Shown here: positions 1-11,616 of the stretch, piece after piece
How positions within the stretch are numbered: position 1 is the first letter of the stretch
How the letters are laid out: every line of letters begins with the position of its first letter
Source: Priapulus caudatus
Taxonomy: Eukaryota > Priapulida > Priapulimorpha > Priapulimorphida > Priapulidae
Assembly: GCF_000485595.1 (NCBI RefSeq)
Contig: NW_014577176.1
Location: 381,724 to 445,723, forward strand
Length of the DNA stretch: 64,000 bases
Reading direction: 5' to 3'
Made by a program: the position numbers and the translations under genes
The notes under the pieces: generated by a model
Database searches by the model: none
Told to the model about the DNA's origin: nothing
Seen by the model: the letters and a program-made list of their open reading frames with translations, nothing else

Positions 1-157
1 TCCGTGTTTACTTGCACGTGTTTGTGCTCCATGTCGTATTGCCTGAGAACTTGCAAGTCTCACAGTAAACAGCCAAGATAATGACTGACGACCTATTTCG
101 CTAGCAAGTAGAAACACCTGCTGCAGATGTGACCTGCCTACGTTATGAGTGTATGGC

Positions 158-293
<136 letters not shown>

Positions 294-3200
294 AACACCT
301 TTCATGTTTTACTGATTAACAAACAACGCGTAATGCGTGTGCTACTGTACTGGATATTCTGAGATTACTTTACGAGTGATGATTCAGTCTATGATGTTGC
401 TCTGAGGTTACGCAACCCCCTCACAAACAAAGTGATGTGCACGCACTGTACAGTAATGTACAGTACAGTACAGTACTGTACAGTAATGCCCTACCACCCC
501 TGCAACACGGAAGTAATGCGTCCCAGATTAAAAAACCTTCGTAAAGCGAAATTTTCCGACGTGACTCGTTTTTCCGATTGACGCCCATTATATAATTGGA
601 GATGCATTCCTACGGAAAATGCTTCGACCAAATGACGTTATATGAGCAAAATTATGAATGCGAGTAGGTATTCTCAAATGCACACATTCCTTATTAAATG
701 ATGTATCACACTAGCACGATGAGATAGAAACGGAATTTAGAATACGAATTACTGGGAGAGACGCTATTACTGGCCTGCTCACCATGGTATACACCCATCT
801 ATATATATTATATTATATATAATTCTCAGGTTTAGATGCTTCAGGCTCTAACAAGTTACAAAAACTTTGTTGCAATGCATGTGAACCAGGTAGACTATGT
901 ACTTGGAGCACGTTGCAAGTACGGTGATTGCAGGAATAAAAACATTCCATACAAGCTACTGGTGTTTCATCTCTGTAGGAAAACTATCTAACAAGCTACT
1001 GGCACATATATCACAGCTCTGTCTTGTCAGACTGGCTGCATGTATTTCATTAAACTTGATGATATTGATAACGATTGAGTATGCAACATTTCTGGATAGA
1101 AAGCTCATTCTATTGAAAAATTCCACAACCGAAAATTTACATTTCATATCTCAAGTGTATTATTTATAATTTACATCCACACAGACGAATTTCTGTAACA
1201 TGAGCTTCTATGATGCAGGGTTGTACTGTACATGTAGAAGAATTTTTGGAAAGGAATGAAGTTATACCAGCAACACTTTTACGTTCACTCAACAATTTCA
1301 ATTAAGACTTACCATATTTGTAGCTTTATTTTCTTCCCGTGTAATTCAATAGTCTTGATTTTGAAATCTATTCCTGTAAAAGATTCAAAATAAGGTACAT
1401 GATAACATTCCGACCATGGGTATTTATTTAAACTATGGATACATACACAGCCGATAACTGCTATAACAAACATTTGACCTTAGTACCAGGAGTACATTTC
1501 ACTTCCTCCGAATTGCATCCGACTGATGCCTGGTCGTCGTTGAACAAACAACTGATGCACACACTTTTGAGAAATAGGAGAAATACGTTTATTAATTAAT
1601 AATGTGCATACTGTGTGGTTGATTATTCTATTGCACTAGAATGTTTACTGGTCTGGCTGCAGTAATGTCATCATCAGACAAAAGTGAAATGTTTTAATAA
1701 CCAGCACAGTCATACAGCGTAATGGCCGGGCAAAATCTCTTATGTAGTAAAAATAAAAGATAATACCCAGTAGCACATACATGTAGATATATATACTACC
1801 TTTTATGCAGTAAGTATCAAATACATTATCAAGTGCTAGACTAATGTAATATGACAGTGTAAAGAAGAATGGGTCAAGAAATTTGAATTGAATGCTACTT
1901 AGGATTGCCAATCCTCTTCCTCATAAACATTTAAATGACCACCAACCTATATATATATATATATATATATAGAAAAGAAATCTGTCTACACACGCAACTT
2001 TCGTGGGTTTCCATGAGCGACCCTTATACAGACTTGACTGCATGTGAATGAAACAACACTACATGGCGCCCACAAGGTATCATATATTGTGTGTTCACCT
2101 GATTACTACTAGGTCACTATGATGCTGGTGAAGATGGGTGAGATAAAAGGCCACGTTTACTTCAGTAGAGGTTTTACAGCACCTTAACCTTGTGATGGAA
2201 TGCTTACAACACTGAATAAAAAATGGAAATGGCTCTACCCTGACGCTGTCATGCGTACGGTAGGAGTTTTTTGCATCGATGCTTTGGCCATGTGTCTCTT
2301 TTGCTACCTGAGATGAATAAAGAGCTGGCACCCATTCGTAAATAGAAACCTTGAGCACTCTTACTTTCTGAGTAACAGTCTTTGCAGTCTAGAAATGCCC
2401 CTTGGGGGCAAATAGGAGACATTCCAACCAAAAAATCAATTATGCGCGCACACTTCCCACCCAGCCACTCGCTCCAATCATTGACACACACGACAACGTC
2501 TGGAAAGGCAGAGAACGAGCAATTCTCACTGGCTATACACTTGCTGAATGCCATAAACTCACCCTAGCTGAAAGGCTCCTACCTGTTGCCCGCTCTGCAC
2601 AACACCCTCACCGTGCTTGTACGAGGGATTGTATGTTTGTGTGAGGTGTGGTGGGAGTGGGGGTGAATGACTCACCACACTACCATTGCATGTGGTGAAT
2701 CTTACACGATGCAGACAAACGTATGTTTGTGTCTATATATATACGATTGCGTGCGAGTACCAGCGCACAAACGTGTGTGGTGTATTGTGCGTGCATGCGT
2801 GCGCGTGCGTGTGCGTGAGTGTATGTGTACAACTCTGCAGCAACAAGGGATGTACAACAGTATTTTAAAATCTGCATTTAACGTTCATACCATACTGGAT
2901 AGAACTGATGCCCAAAAATCCAATGATTGCATTTCTCTTGTTCCCATCAGCCATAGAATGAATGCATGCTGACATGCATGCCAAAGACTACAGCAAGCCT
3001 AAAGCAATTATTAATCGGGAAACAACAGTACATGTAGGAAGCTTCCTTAGATACACCAATGATTCTCGAAGGGTGGGAAACTGTCTAATGGGATAGCAGA
3101 ACATTTCACAGTTGGGCCGAACTACATTTTGGAAGCTGGCTGCATATGTATTAGATTATTCTACTTAATGGTGAATAACTACTCCACTCATTCTTTTTAA

Positions 3201-4271
3201 AGCATTTCATTTCATGAGTTTATTTTCCCAAGTTTAGCAGTACTTAATAAATTAAAAATTCCTTTGTCATGAATAAAATTCCATACCCAGAGTTTCCATG
3301 ATGACAGGTACTACTGTATTTATCTTTATCAATCATGCATTAAAAATGCTTTGAAAAAGTAAATATCCTCGATAACCCTCCAACTCCAACCCAACCCCAA
3401 CTTGCTGAAGTGTCTTAAAATTCCCGATAAAACCAAATGCATGGCAAGATGATAAATGCCTGGTTAGATGAACAATAACTAGAGTCATTCTACAAGCTAT
3501 AGCCGACAGAGGTAAAATCCAATGCAAATGACCTTCCTGATCTGTGCTACGTGCACTCACTGATGCGTTCTCACAGATTTGTGGGGGTCTGAAATTGCCA
3601 AAGGCAGGCAAAAACAGAACTGTGGAGTAAGTGACTCACTAATTCAAAAGTGCTAAGAATGGACTACACACCTTATAATTAGTCATATGAATAGCACAGA
3701 AACTGTAAACGTTAACATGTCTGTACATGACTACTGGGATCATACCAGAAACCACTATTGACACAATTATCACCCACATCTATGACTGTGTGATTTATTG
3801 AAAGTGTGTGTGTGGGGGGGGGGGTACCTAGTTTCGCAATGTAACCGATTATGAAACAAACTTCATGCAGTAAACTATGGATTATTGTTCAACATGTACT
3901 AGTAGTTGTGTTAATTTTAAGCACAATGTGTCTGCTGCTTACTTACTCACTTACTTACTTAGTTAAGACTGCCTGACGTGAGACCACATATTAAACACTA
4001 CAGCAATTTTAAAACTATCATCATATGTAAGGATCACAATGATGGTATAAAGTTAAACTCAAGGTTTGAAAACTTGAGGATTTTTTTAATAGGTACAAGC
4101 TTTTTTAATAGGTAGTAGCTTGGAGATCGGTCCAAATTTCATGATCGATCATCGGTTTTACAAAACAACCGGTGATCGATTAATCATCGATCATTCTAGA
4201 TTGCGGCGACGACTCGGTGACGCCGCGTCATCGTCGACACAACCGGTGTATTGCGAAGGAGTATTGACATT

Positions 4272-4378
4272 ATTGTATGTGTAGCTAGTATTTAATGGTA
4301 AGTAAATTAAGGATACTGTTGGCATGATTGTATGTGTAGCTAGTATTTAATGGTAAGTAAATTAAGGATACTGTTAGG
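4272..4378. repeat. 57-bp direct tandem duplication
   Basis: The block beginning ATTGTATGTGTAGCTAG is present twice (about 4272-4321 and 4329-4378) with no differences across roughly 50 bases, so the duplication is recent. Confidence 0.85.
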
Positions 4379-5023
4379 GTTACGGACGGGTAACACTCTA
4401 AAGGACATTGCAACATAACTGCTCATCAAATTCAATCAAACTCATATCCATTACATAAGAGAGATGTCTATCTATGCTATCGATAAAAAATTTTCATTAA
4501 AAATTCATCGCTAATTAAGTGACGGCAAAAATTGTGAATTTATACAAAAATTCTTTTTTTGTCATTTCTCAGAAACAGCAGAGTTGGGACCTAAACTTTT
4601 AACCATAAGTAGTTCATAATATGAACAAAAAAAGGCTCCCGGAATTTTTAAAAAATGCTTTTATTTAGGAAATAAGTTGAAAAGATGTAGGAAAATTTAG
4701 GATTAGACTTGATTTTCAGGAAACAAAGTCGCTTAGTTCCTTGAAAATTTACACTGCACCGTGTTTACTAGTACTTAGTACTATCTATTATTTACCCTGT
4801 AGCAAGACCTACATTGGAAAACATATTAAAAGTGATTCGAAATAATTATAGCTATAAAATAACTACACTTATTTTTTCATAATTGTTATTTATTAATATT
4901 GGTGTTTGCCGACCATTTTATCAAGGCGCTAAGCGGCATGCAATGTGCGACCAGACTTCATCGGAAATCTCACTTATGATATTTCTGTGTGAATGTGGTG
5001 AACTGTCAACATGTATGCGAGTG

Positions 5024-6048
5024 CACAGGAACTTGAAGCGTTTCAATAAAATATAATGCTAAATAAATACGAAATCTATTTACTACCAAAGTCTTAATGT
5101 TTCTCTACTCTCTTTCACCTATTATTGCCGACAATTTCCTGTAAATGTCGTCCAAATGCTTATCTGCAACACACTGTTACACACTGACACATAAATATAT
5201 AGCAGGTAGGAAAGCGTGCTGCCAAAATTTGCTCGACGCTCGCTTTATTTCATACGAATACAACACAAATATTCAATCATTCTGCTCCATCTTTATTTCT
5301 ATTTGAAGAACAGTGTTCACCTGTTATAAAAACATACTATCTGTGTTCGTAACCGAGCTGTGTCATGCGAAATCACACAAAGCCTGACGAAATTCTCGCG
5401 TTCGCTTCCGTTGCGCAGTTTATGTAAATGGCTGCAAGTACAAGGCTATAGGCGGCGCTGCATTTTGGGAAACTACCACGCTGCTTTCCAACTCCCGTAC
5501 GAGCCCCGTCAAAGCCGCAAGTGGAGCGTTGCAAAAACGTTGCAGCGTTGCGGCGCAAAAATGTGGTCACGAAGAGCGCCGGTGGGTGTTTTCTGATTCT
5601 GACAGCCATTTCCATAAACTGCGCAATGGGAGCGAACGCGAGAATTTCGTCAGGCTTTGTGTGATTTTGCGTGACACAGCTCGGTTACGAATACAGACAG
5701 TATATTTTATAACAAGTGAACACTGTTCTTCAAATAGAAACAAAGATGGAGTAGAATGGTTAAATATTTGTGTTGTATTCGTATTAAATCAAGCGAGCGT
5801 CGAGCGATTTTTGGCAGCACGCTTTCCTACCTGCTATATATATATATTTATGTGTCATTGTGCAGCAGCTAGCGTGCGGCGTACTTTTGTGTTGCAGATG
5901 AGCATTTGACCGGCATTTATTATAGTGATTATAGGCGATTATAGGTGATTATAGGCGAAATAGAGTAGAGAAACATTAAGACTTTGGTAGTAAATACATT
6001 TCGTGTTTACCTTTTTTTCTTTTTATTGAGACGTTCCAAGTGCCTGTG
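5024..6048. mobile_element. Foldback DNA element, CACAGG family, copy 1
   Basis: The ends are inverted copies. The left starts CACAGGAACTTGAAGCG and the right ends CGTTCCAAGTGCCTGTG. The long arms share a run through TTTACTACCAAAGTCTTAATG and the GTTCGTAACC(G/A)AGCTGTGTC segment. An 8-bp direct repeat TGCGAGTG lies at 5016-5023 and at 6055-6062, offset by 6 bp on the right, so the target duplication is imperfect. There is no transposase frame, so the element is non-autonomous. It lies just downstream of RAB10 exon 1. Confidence 0.75.
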
Positions 6049-6342
6049 ACTATGTGCGAGTGCTCATACATTTTCGCACCAACAGCCCATACACACGTAC
6101 GCACATACTTACGCAACTCTACAACGTTTTAATTTTCTAAGTAGCAAAACAAGCTGGCCCCGAAGCTTGAAAGTAGGACTAGTAGGAGTACTTAGTAGGA
6201 AACATGAGGATTTTAGGAAATCTGGTGGAGAGCTGTGTTAGTAACAAATTACAATGGCATGCCTTACACAAAGTTGCAATACATGCAACGGCAAATAACG
6301 TTTATTTCTTTTGTTCGCGCTTAATTACACATCACAACTTAC

Positions 6343-6469
6343 CTATTGTTGAGATAAATGTTGTGTTGAAAGCATCATCTGAAAACCTGAACAAAATACA
6401 AGTTTTGCCAACACCACTATCTCCGATTAGCAACAGTTTAAACAGCAAATCATAAGTCTTTTTCGCCAT
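6343..6469 (-). CDS. RAB10: RAB10 small GTPase, first coding exon (partial gene)
   Basis: The exon encodes 42 residues beginning [19 protein letters not shown] and ends in phase 1 at a GTAAGT donor. GDSGVGKT at residues 16-23 is the P-loop that binds GTP, and FISTI leads into switch I. MAKK and the DDAFNTTF segment match RAB10 better than RAB8 or RAB13 as I remember them. One substitution (Ile for Val in GKTCVLF) is visible. RAB10 controls exocytic, basolateral and GLUT4 vesicle traffic. The remaining exons would lie at lower coordinates and were not found in the 6.3 kb available, so the gene probably continues past the left edge. An isolated exon copy is less likely because the donor and promoter context look intact. 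Confidence 0.88.
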
Positions 6470-6775
6470 CTTCAAAATCCGAGAGAACGCAAATCGTGAT
6501 GCCTTCACTCAAACTTCAGTCCCTTCGATAGCGAATATGGAACAACGACGAAGCTCTAATTTTAATTTTACCAACACACTAGACGTTATAATATCCAGAG
6601 GTTATAACCTTAAGAAATAATTTCGTCCCAAACACACAGGGACGTCCAAAACGTTGAGAAATGTAAAATAAACTCAACAGATAAGGTAATCGTCTAGACG
6701 TCACGTGAACGGAGGTGAGGTCACCAAACGTCACGCCCAATAAAGTTCCGGTACACAGGTCACACAACTACCGTC
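6470..6775. promoter_or_regulatory. Bidirectional promoter region between RAB10 and MYDGF
   Basis: 306 bp separate the two divergent start codons. It contains GACGTCACGTGA at 6697-6708, which combines a CRE/UPRE-like TGACGT core with a CACGTG E-box, a further ACGTCACG near 6729-6736 and CCAAT at 6737-6741. No TATA box is placed for either gene. That it acts in both directions is inferred from the arrangement alone. Confidence 0.55.
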
Positions 6776-7276
6776 ATGGAGGCGCCCACGTTTACAAGAA
6801 TTCTGGCAGCTTTCGTTATTTTATGTCTGCTTGAAATAACAACTCTGACAGGAGGAGATATCATAGACGAAAATGAAGTAGTCGAAGAAGCCGATGAATT
6901 TGATGTATATCCTGGAGGCGAGGTGCACACGTTTGAACAAGAAAAAGAAGGCGTAAGGTGCAAATTCACATACTCTGCTCAGGGAGGAACAAACGAAAAA
7001 TGGCTGTTCGTGATATCACACACACCGGACAAGAAAAGGTTTCACTGCACCGTAGAACGACCAGATGGTAATTCCTACTTGTTCTTTATGACGTTTTCGC
7101 TCAGTGTCGAAGGTGCGACGTTGGAGGAGGCAAATGTCGCTGGCAAGAACTTTGAAGCTCTCGGTAAAGAACAGTACATCATTAATGGCAACGAAGTGAA
7201 ACACAGCAGTACATTCCAGAGTGGTCTCAGTTCAGTGCTTATCACAGCCAAAGGAGTGATATCAGAGGAACTTTGA
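6776..7276 (+). CDS. MYDGF: Myeloid-derived growth factor (MYDGF, UPF0556 family)
   Basis: A single 166-residue frame. Residues 1-26 form a signal peptide with a hydrophobic core (AAFVILCLL). The mature part has the family landmarks DVYPGG (43-48), Cys62 and Cys91 in RCKFTY and FHCTVERP, SAQGGTNE (67-74) and the SYLFF strand. The protein ends in SEEL, comparable to the RTEL end of the human protein, which acts as an ER/Golgi retention signal. Human MYDGF is a secreted or ER-Golgi beta-sandwich protein with cardioprotective and angiogenic activity. Its role in an invertebrate is unknown. The human gene has several introns and none is present here. A polyadenylation signal lies at 7561. Confidence 0.93.
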   Translation: MEAPTFTRILAAFVILCLLEITTLTGGDIIDENEVVEEADEFDVYPGGEVHTFEQEKEGVRCKFTYSAQGGTNEKWLFVISHTPDKKRFHCTVERPDGNSYLFFMTFSLSVEGATLEEANVAGKNFEALGKEQYIINGNEVKHSSTFQSGLSSVLITAKGVISEEL

Positions 7277-7560
7277 ATGTCATGCTGAAGAGAGTGGGAC
7301 AATATGGCCATGTTTGATGAAAATAGCAATAAGAACAGCAATTTAACCTTGTGTTAGGAAAAATTTAACGTTTTATTCACGTTAAAACGTCACTACAATC
7401 ATCATACACAAGATGGAAAGCACGTGGCTGGCAAAATTTTCTGTATATTAATATATTTTTTATATATCACTACTCCAACAACTCACCTTTCATATAAATA
7501 ACATTGTGATGGGGTTTCTGTGGTTTAGAAGTAATTTTCTTGCTGTTTTGATGTATTTTA

Positions 7561-7566
7561 AATAAA
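7561..7566 (+). promoter_or_regulatory. Polyadenylation signal AATAAA, MYDGF
   Basis: First canonical AATAAA downstream of the MYDGF stop, 285 bp away, followed by a T-rich stretch. Confidence 0.6.
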
Positions 7567-10500
7567 CGTGTGATCTTTTTGCCTCAGTGTCTCATGCATT
7601 ATATGCAAAGATTCTAAGTGTTGCACACTGGCACAGTTTTGCGAAACAACATTGTTCAAACTTCGAAAATAGTAGGCTAGCTAATAAATTTATTGTTTTG
7701 GTGATGTGAGCAATGTACATCTCAAGTTCATGGTATACAGCTTGTTTTGGTGTTGAGTGAGTTTTCAATTTCATTATAACATAACTGGGCAATAAAAGCA
7801 CAAAATACTGCAAGTTTGTTTCATCTATGTATAGTGTCAAATTGCAAATCTACAGATGCATACTTAATTGCTTTCTAATATTACAGACATGAGAACCTGT
7901 GGATCTGTGCAATTCAGTGGTCTTGGTTTTCAATTTTATCATTATTGAAGCAATGCAAATCTTTTGTGAAGAAATTGGCAGGATATTATATTTAGTATAG
8001 TATGCCAGGTTCAAAATCAATGCGAGTTTAAAACGTTCTGAGTGTACTGTCAATCAAACTGTCACAAGGCCAATCACATTGAAAATAATTTCAGTTTAAT
8101 TTGATGCATTTTTTAATGTCAGCAGTACAATAAAGTACTCATTTTATGTTAATTTGTTAAAAGTCACCAAATCTTTAAAACCATACGGTTTCATGGAGCA
8201 AAGCTACAAGAAACTAGGATTTTAAAGATAAGATTATACAAGACCAGACCATTACTCCACTTGTATTACACAGTGACCAGGGCTGTGATGCAAACTATGA
8301 AGGGTTGGCAATGTCTCAACTTCCTATACTCACACCTGATTAAACAGAAGTAATAGAAATGCAATTAGTCCACTTCATTTTGTTTATTCAAGCACTTTAT
8401 AAGCTTTGGGGGCACAATCACATAACTTCTCGCTATGATCAGACGTTTTATGCTACACGAGATTTATACAGTGTGAACAAATGATAGATCAAAACGTTGG
8501 AGAAGATAAAATGTAATTGAAGACTGTTTTATACAAAATTCACAAATTTCCAGCAAGTCTTGTGGCTAAAATATGTGCCCATTTCCTTTGCCAAGTAATA
8601 ACATAGGAAAGATGTTGCTTACAACTGGTCTGATGTCATAAGCTTCGGACCTCGTGAGAGTAAGGATGCCAGTATTGTATGAGAATGCAAGAGACTACAG
8701 AAGACAATGTCATTCATGCTATTGATGAAGAAAGTGCATGCGGTTGTACAGTGGACCTACCGACATGGTAGGAGTAGATAAAAAGACATTGTTATATTGG
8801 AATAAATATAAAATGTTAAGACAAATTTGGAATGAAAACCCTACATTTGCATACCCCAAGGTATAAGCCTGGTTTTGTGTAGAAATCGCTATCAAGAAGC
8901 TGGTCACTGGATGTGTCTAAATGGTTGAGAATTCCAACACAAGATGCTAAGCCACAAAGGGATTGCAATAACACTATTGATCTCATTCAAACAACAATAT
9001 TGTACACGTTCTTCCAAGATTTCAGTCAAGGCAACACCACACCAGTTTTTGCTATCTTGGTAAACAATTCACGCCGGCTAATTCCTCTGACTTACAATGT
9101 TGTTGTTTAACGATAGTTTAACGTTTCGCCCTTTTCATTTGCTACCCATAACTAATTGCTTAGATTTTATGCCAATTAGGCGGCAAACTTAACTGGTTAC
9201 AAATAGCAACCACCCACGTCGAAGTAAAAAAATTCTCCTGCATGATACACCTGATACCTATTATAAACCCACCTGAGCACACACCAACAAAAGAGCATGG
9301 GACTGGAGCAGTGTCTGTTACATCAAAACGTGGCTCTACCAAAACTGCAACTGCAAGAAGTGGAATTTAATAACAAAGCGCCAACCATAGTTCATTAACC
9401 ACTGGTTACCTGGCAAGACTCCTGCTCGAATCCCAACACCCAGGCATTCATTACACAAGCAAAGCAATGTATACGACATATGCATACTATCATACAGAAA
9501 TACTACACGACTGCCTTTGACACCTTTCCCAGTTGTCAGCCCAGAGCAGGTGTTAGCAACACTGGGTAAGGTGGCAGTCTATGCAATTAAATTACATCGT
9601 GTTTCATGCAGCCTCACTCTTGAGAGACGACAACCTCAAATAGTTGCGCAGGTTACTAGGCTAAATTATATCAAAATGCGCTCTTAGGCATCACAGTTGT
9701 TTAAAGTGGTAGAAAATATGCGCCGCACATGCCCTCTACTGGAATGCTGTGCTAGGGGGCCGATGAGCACTACACAGGCCAAGATAAATACAACCGTTAT
9801 TGGCCCTTGCCAAGCACATACGTGATACCACATCCAACGAGATGGGGAACACGTATGATGCTGGCACACAGCAGTTCCAGAGGGAGGAGGAAATGGGCAC
9901 AGGGCACAACACGCAATAACACTGCATTCTTATCATAGAATCTCTCACCCACCTCACCACTTTCTTACATGTTTAATTTAAGTATCCTCTCACAATAATT
10001 AGTGCCACACTTTCAATCACATTTTCACACCATACCTCTCAGAATTTTATATATTTGCACAAAACATTCACGTCACTTTTGTACAAAAAACAAGAGTGAG
10101 ACTGCAATTTTCAAAAAAATAAACAATTATTATCAATGTTTTATAGTTGCCATAGTAATGACTTGTTTACCATAGCAACTCTTGCCACTGTCAGGTTTCC
10201 AAACTACAACTAGTAGGCTGGATATTGTTTATTCCCCTTTATTTTCCTAACATTACTGTTAGCTATATATATATACACACACGCACATGCATACACACAT
10301 TCATGCACACTTCACTGTAACACAAGTCCAGTACAAGAACTATTCCAGGCAGTTTGGCAGATTGATAACTTTCATGCCAGTTAGGTCCAGAGAGACCCAA
10401 CAGACAACACAGCCAGCATGTATCTCTATATGAAAGTTTGTTGTGCATTTTGTAGCTACATTTTAAATTTGCAACACACATCGGATGATAGCATGCACAT

Positions 10501-11157
10501 ATAAAACATTGACGGGCTGGAAGGTTACACCACACTATGCCCTCATTTGACAGCAAAGCCTTCAAGTATTAATACGACGTATATTCGGTTAGAATGCTAA
10601 CATCGAAGGATATTTTCGGTGAAACTTTTCAAAGAATAAAACATATCCTCAGAAGACATCATATTTTAACTTGGTGTAATCTTCGCTTTACTGAGCGGCT
10701 GTGCTCACTGATGCTGACCAACACCTTGAGGTAGATTACCGCCTACTTCGCAACATTTATCGTCAGGTAATAACGTGTGAGAAGCGACCGTGAGAAGCTG
10801 CATGCCTACCAGTAGACTACAACTCATCGAAGATGAGTTGGGATGGAAGTTAGGCGATATATTGGTGGGATGGTGATGCAGCACGACTGTGATCGGCTGT
10901 AACAGGCTGATTTCCCATGTATCTTGTCGGGTCTCTCCTGGCCGATTGTAAAAACTCCACAAACAAACTTTCCTCCTCGCTCACTTCCTTGCCGTTCGCC
11001 GTACAGCCCTCTTTATCTTGCGAGCAGCCACGCCGGATTGCTGAGTGGGACCCGCACTGAATTACAAATAGCACAAGTTAAGTAAGGATGCACGTTGCCA
11101 AACTTGCACAATAATACAGTGTCATGTCATGTCATGTCCAGTGTCATGTCATGTATG

Positions 11158-11189
<32 letters not shown>

Positions 11190-11616
11190 TGCGTGCGTGC
11201 GTGCGTGTGTGTGATGTGTTGTATTAATACAGTGTCAAACTTGCTAAGTATTACACGAGTAACATCACATCATAATTAAGACAGCGAGGATTGATACACA
11301 CGCAATGTCTAAAACTAGAGCAACTGGTTCCAGATTCTAAATGTGTTAAAAAAATTCTGGGGGAGGGGAGATTCTTATTTCCTATAATGATAAAAAATTT
11401 TCCCACGTGTTAGCAATCAATTGCGAACCTTACTAACTGTAACCTCTTGATTAAGGCCCAGCAGCATTGAAAGGTTCATCGTGATTGGGTTCATAAATTT
11501 CCCGATTCTAGGTCCAGGTTTACATTATTCAGTTATTGTTGTATAACAGTCCCTTGTGGCAGCTTGAGTGCAGTTTGGAGTCAGACCTAATGAATATCTA
11601 CAAAATTGACAGAGGG
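7567..11616. other. Spacer between MYDGF and the NUP153 3' end
   Basis: No gene was recognised. The sequence is AT-rich and mostly single copy by eye. Notable items are a pair of inverted RFX-like motifs at 10146-10179, a perfect small hairpin (CAACTCATC/GATGAGTTG) near 10820-10840, TCATG repeats near 11120-11155 and a GT/GC-GT microsatellite at 11160-11216. The stretch presumably holds the NUP153 3' UTR, but no canonical polyadenylation signal for it stands out. Confidence 0.5.
11160..11216. repeat. (GT)n/(GTGC)n microsatellite
   Basis: Alternating GT then GCGT units, downstream of the NUP153 3' end. Confidence 0.9.

Noticed and set aside
2249-2554. 101-codon minus-strand frame in the left spacer
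   Set aside because: No conserved motif, no splice context, and not RAB10.
9684-9960. Overlapping minus-strand frames with Cys/Trp
   Set aside because: Short, no family resemblance, no promoter or splice context.
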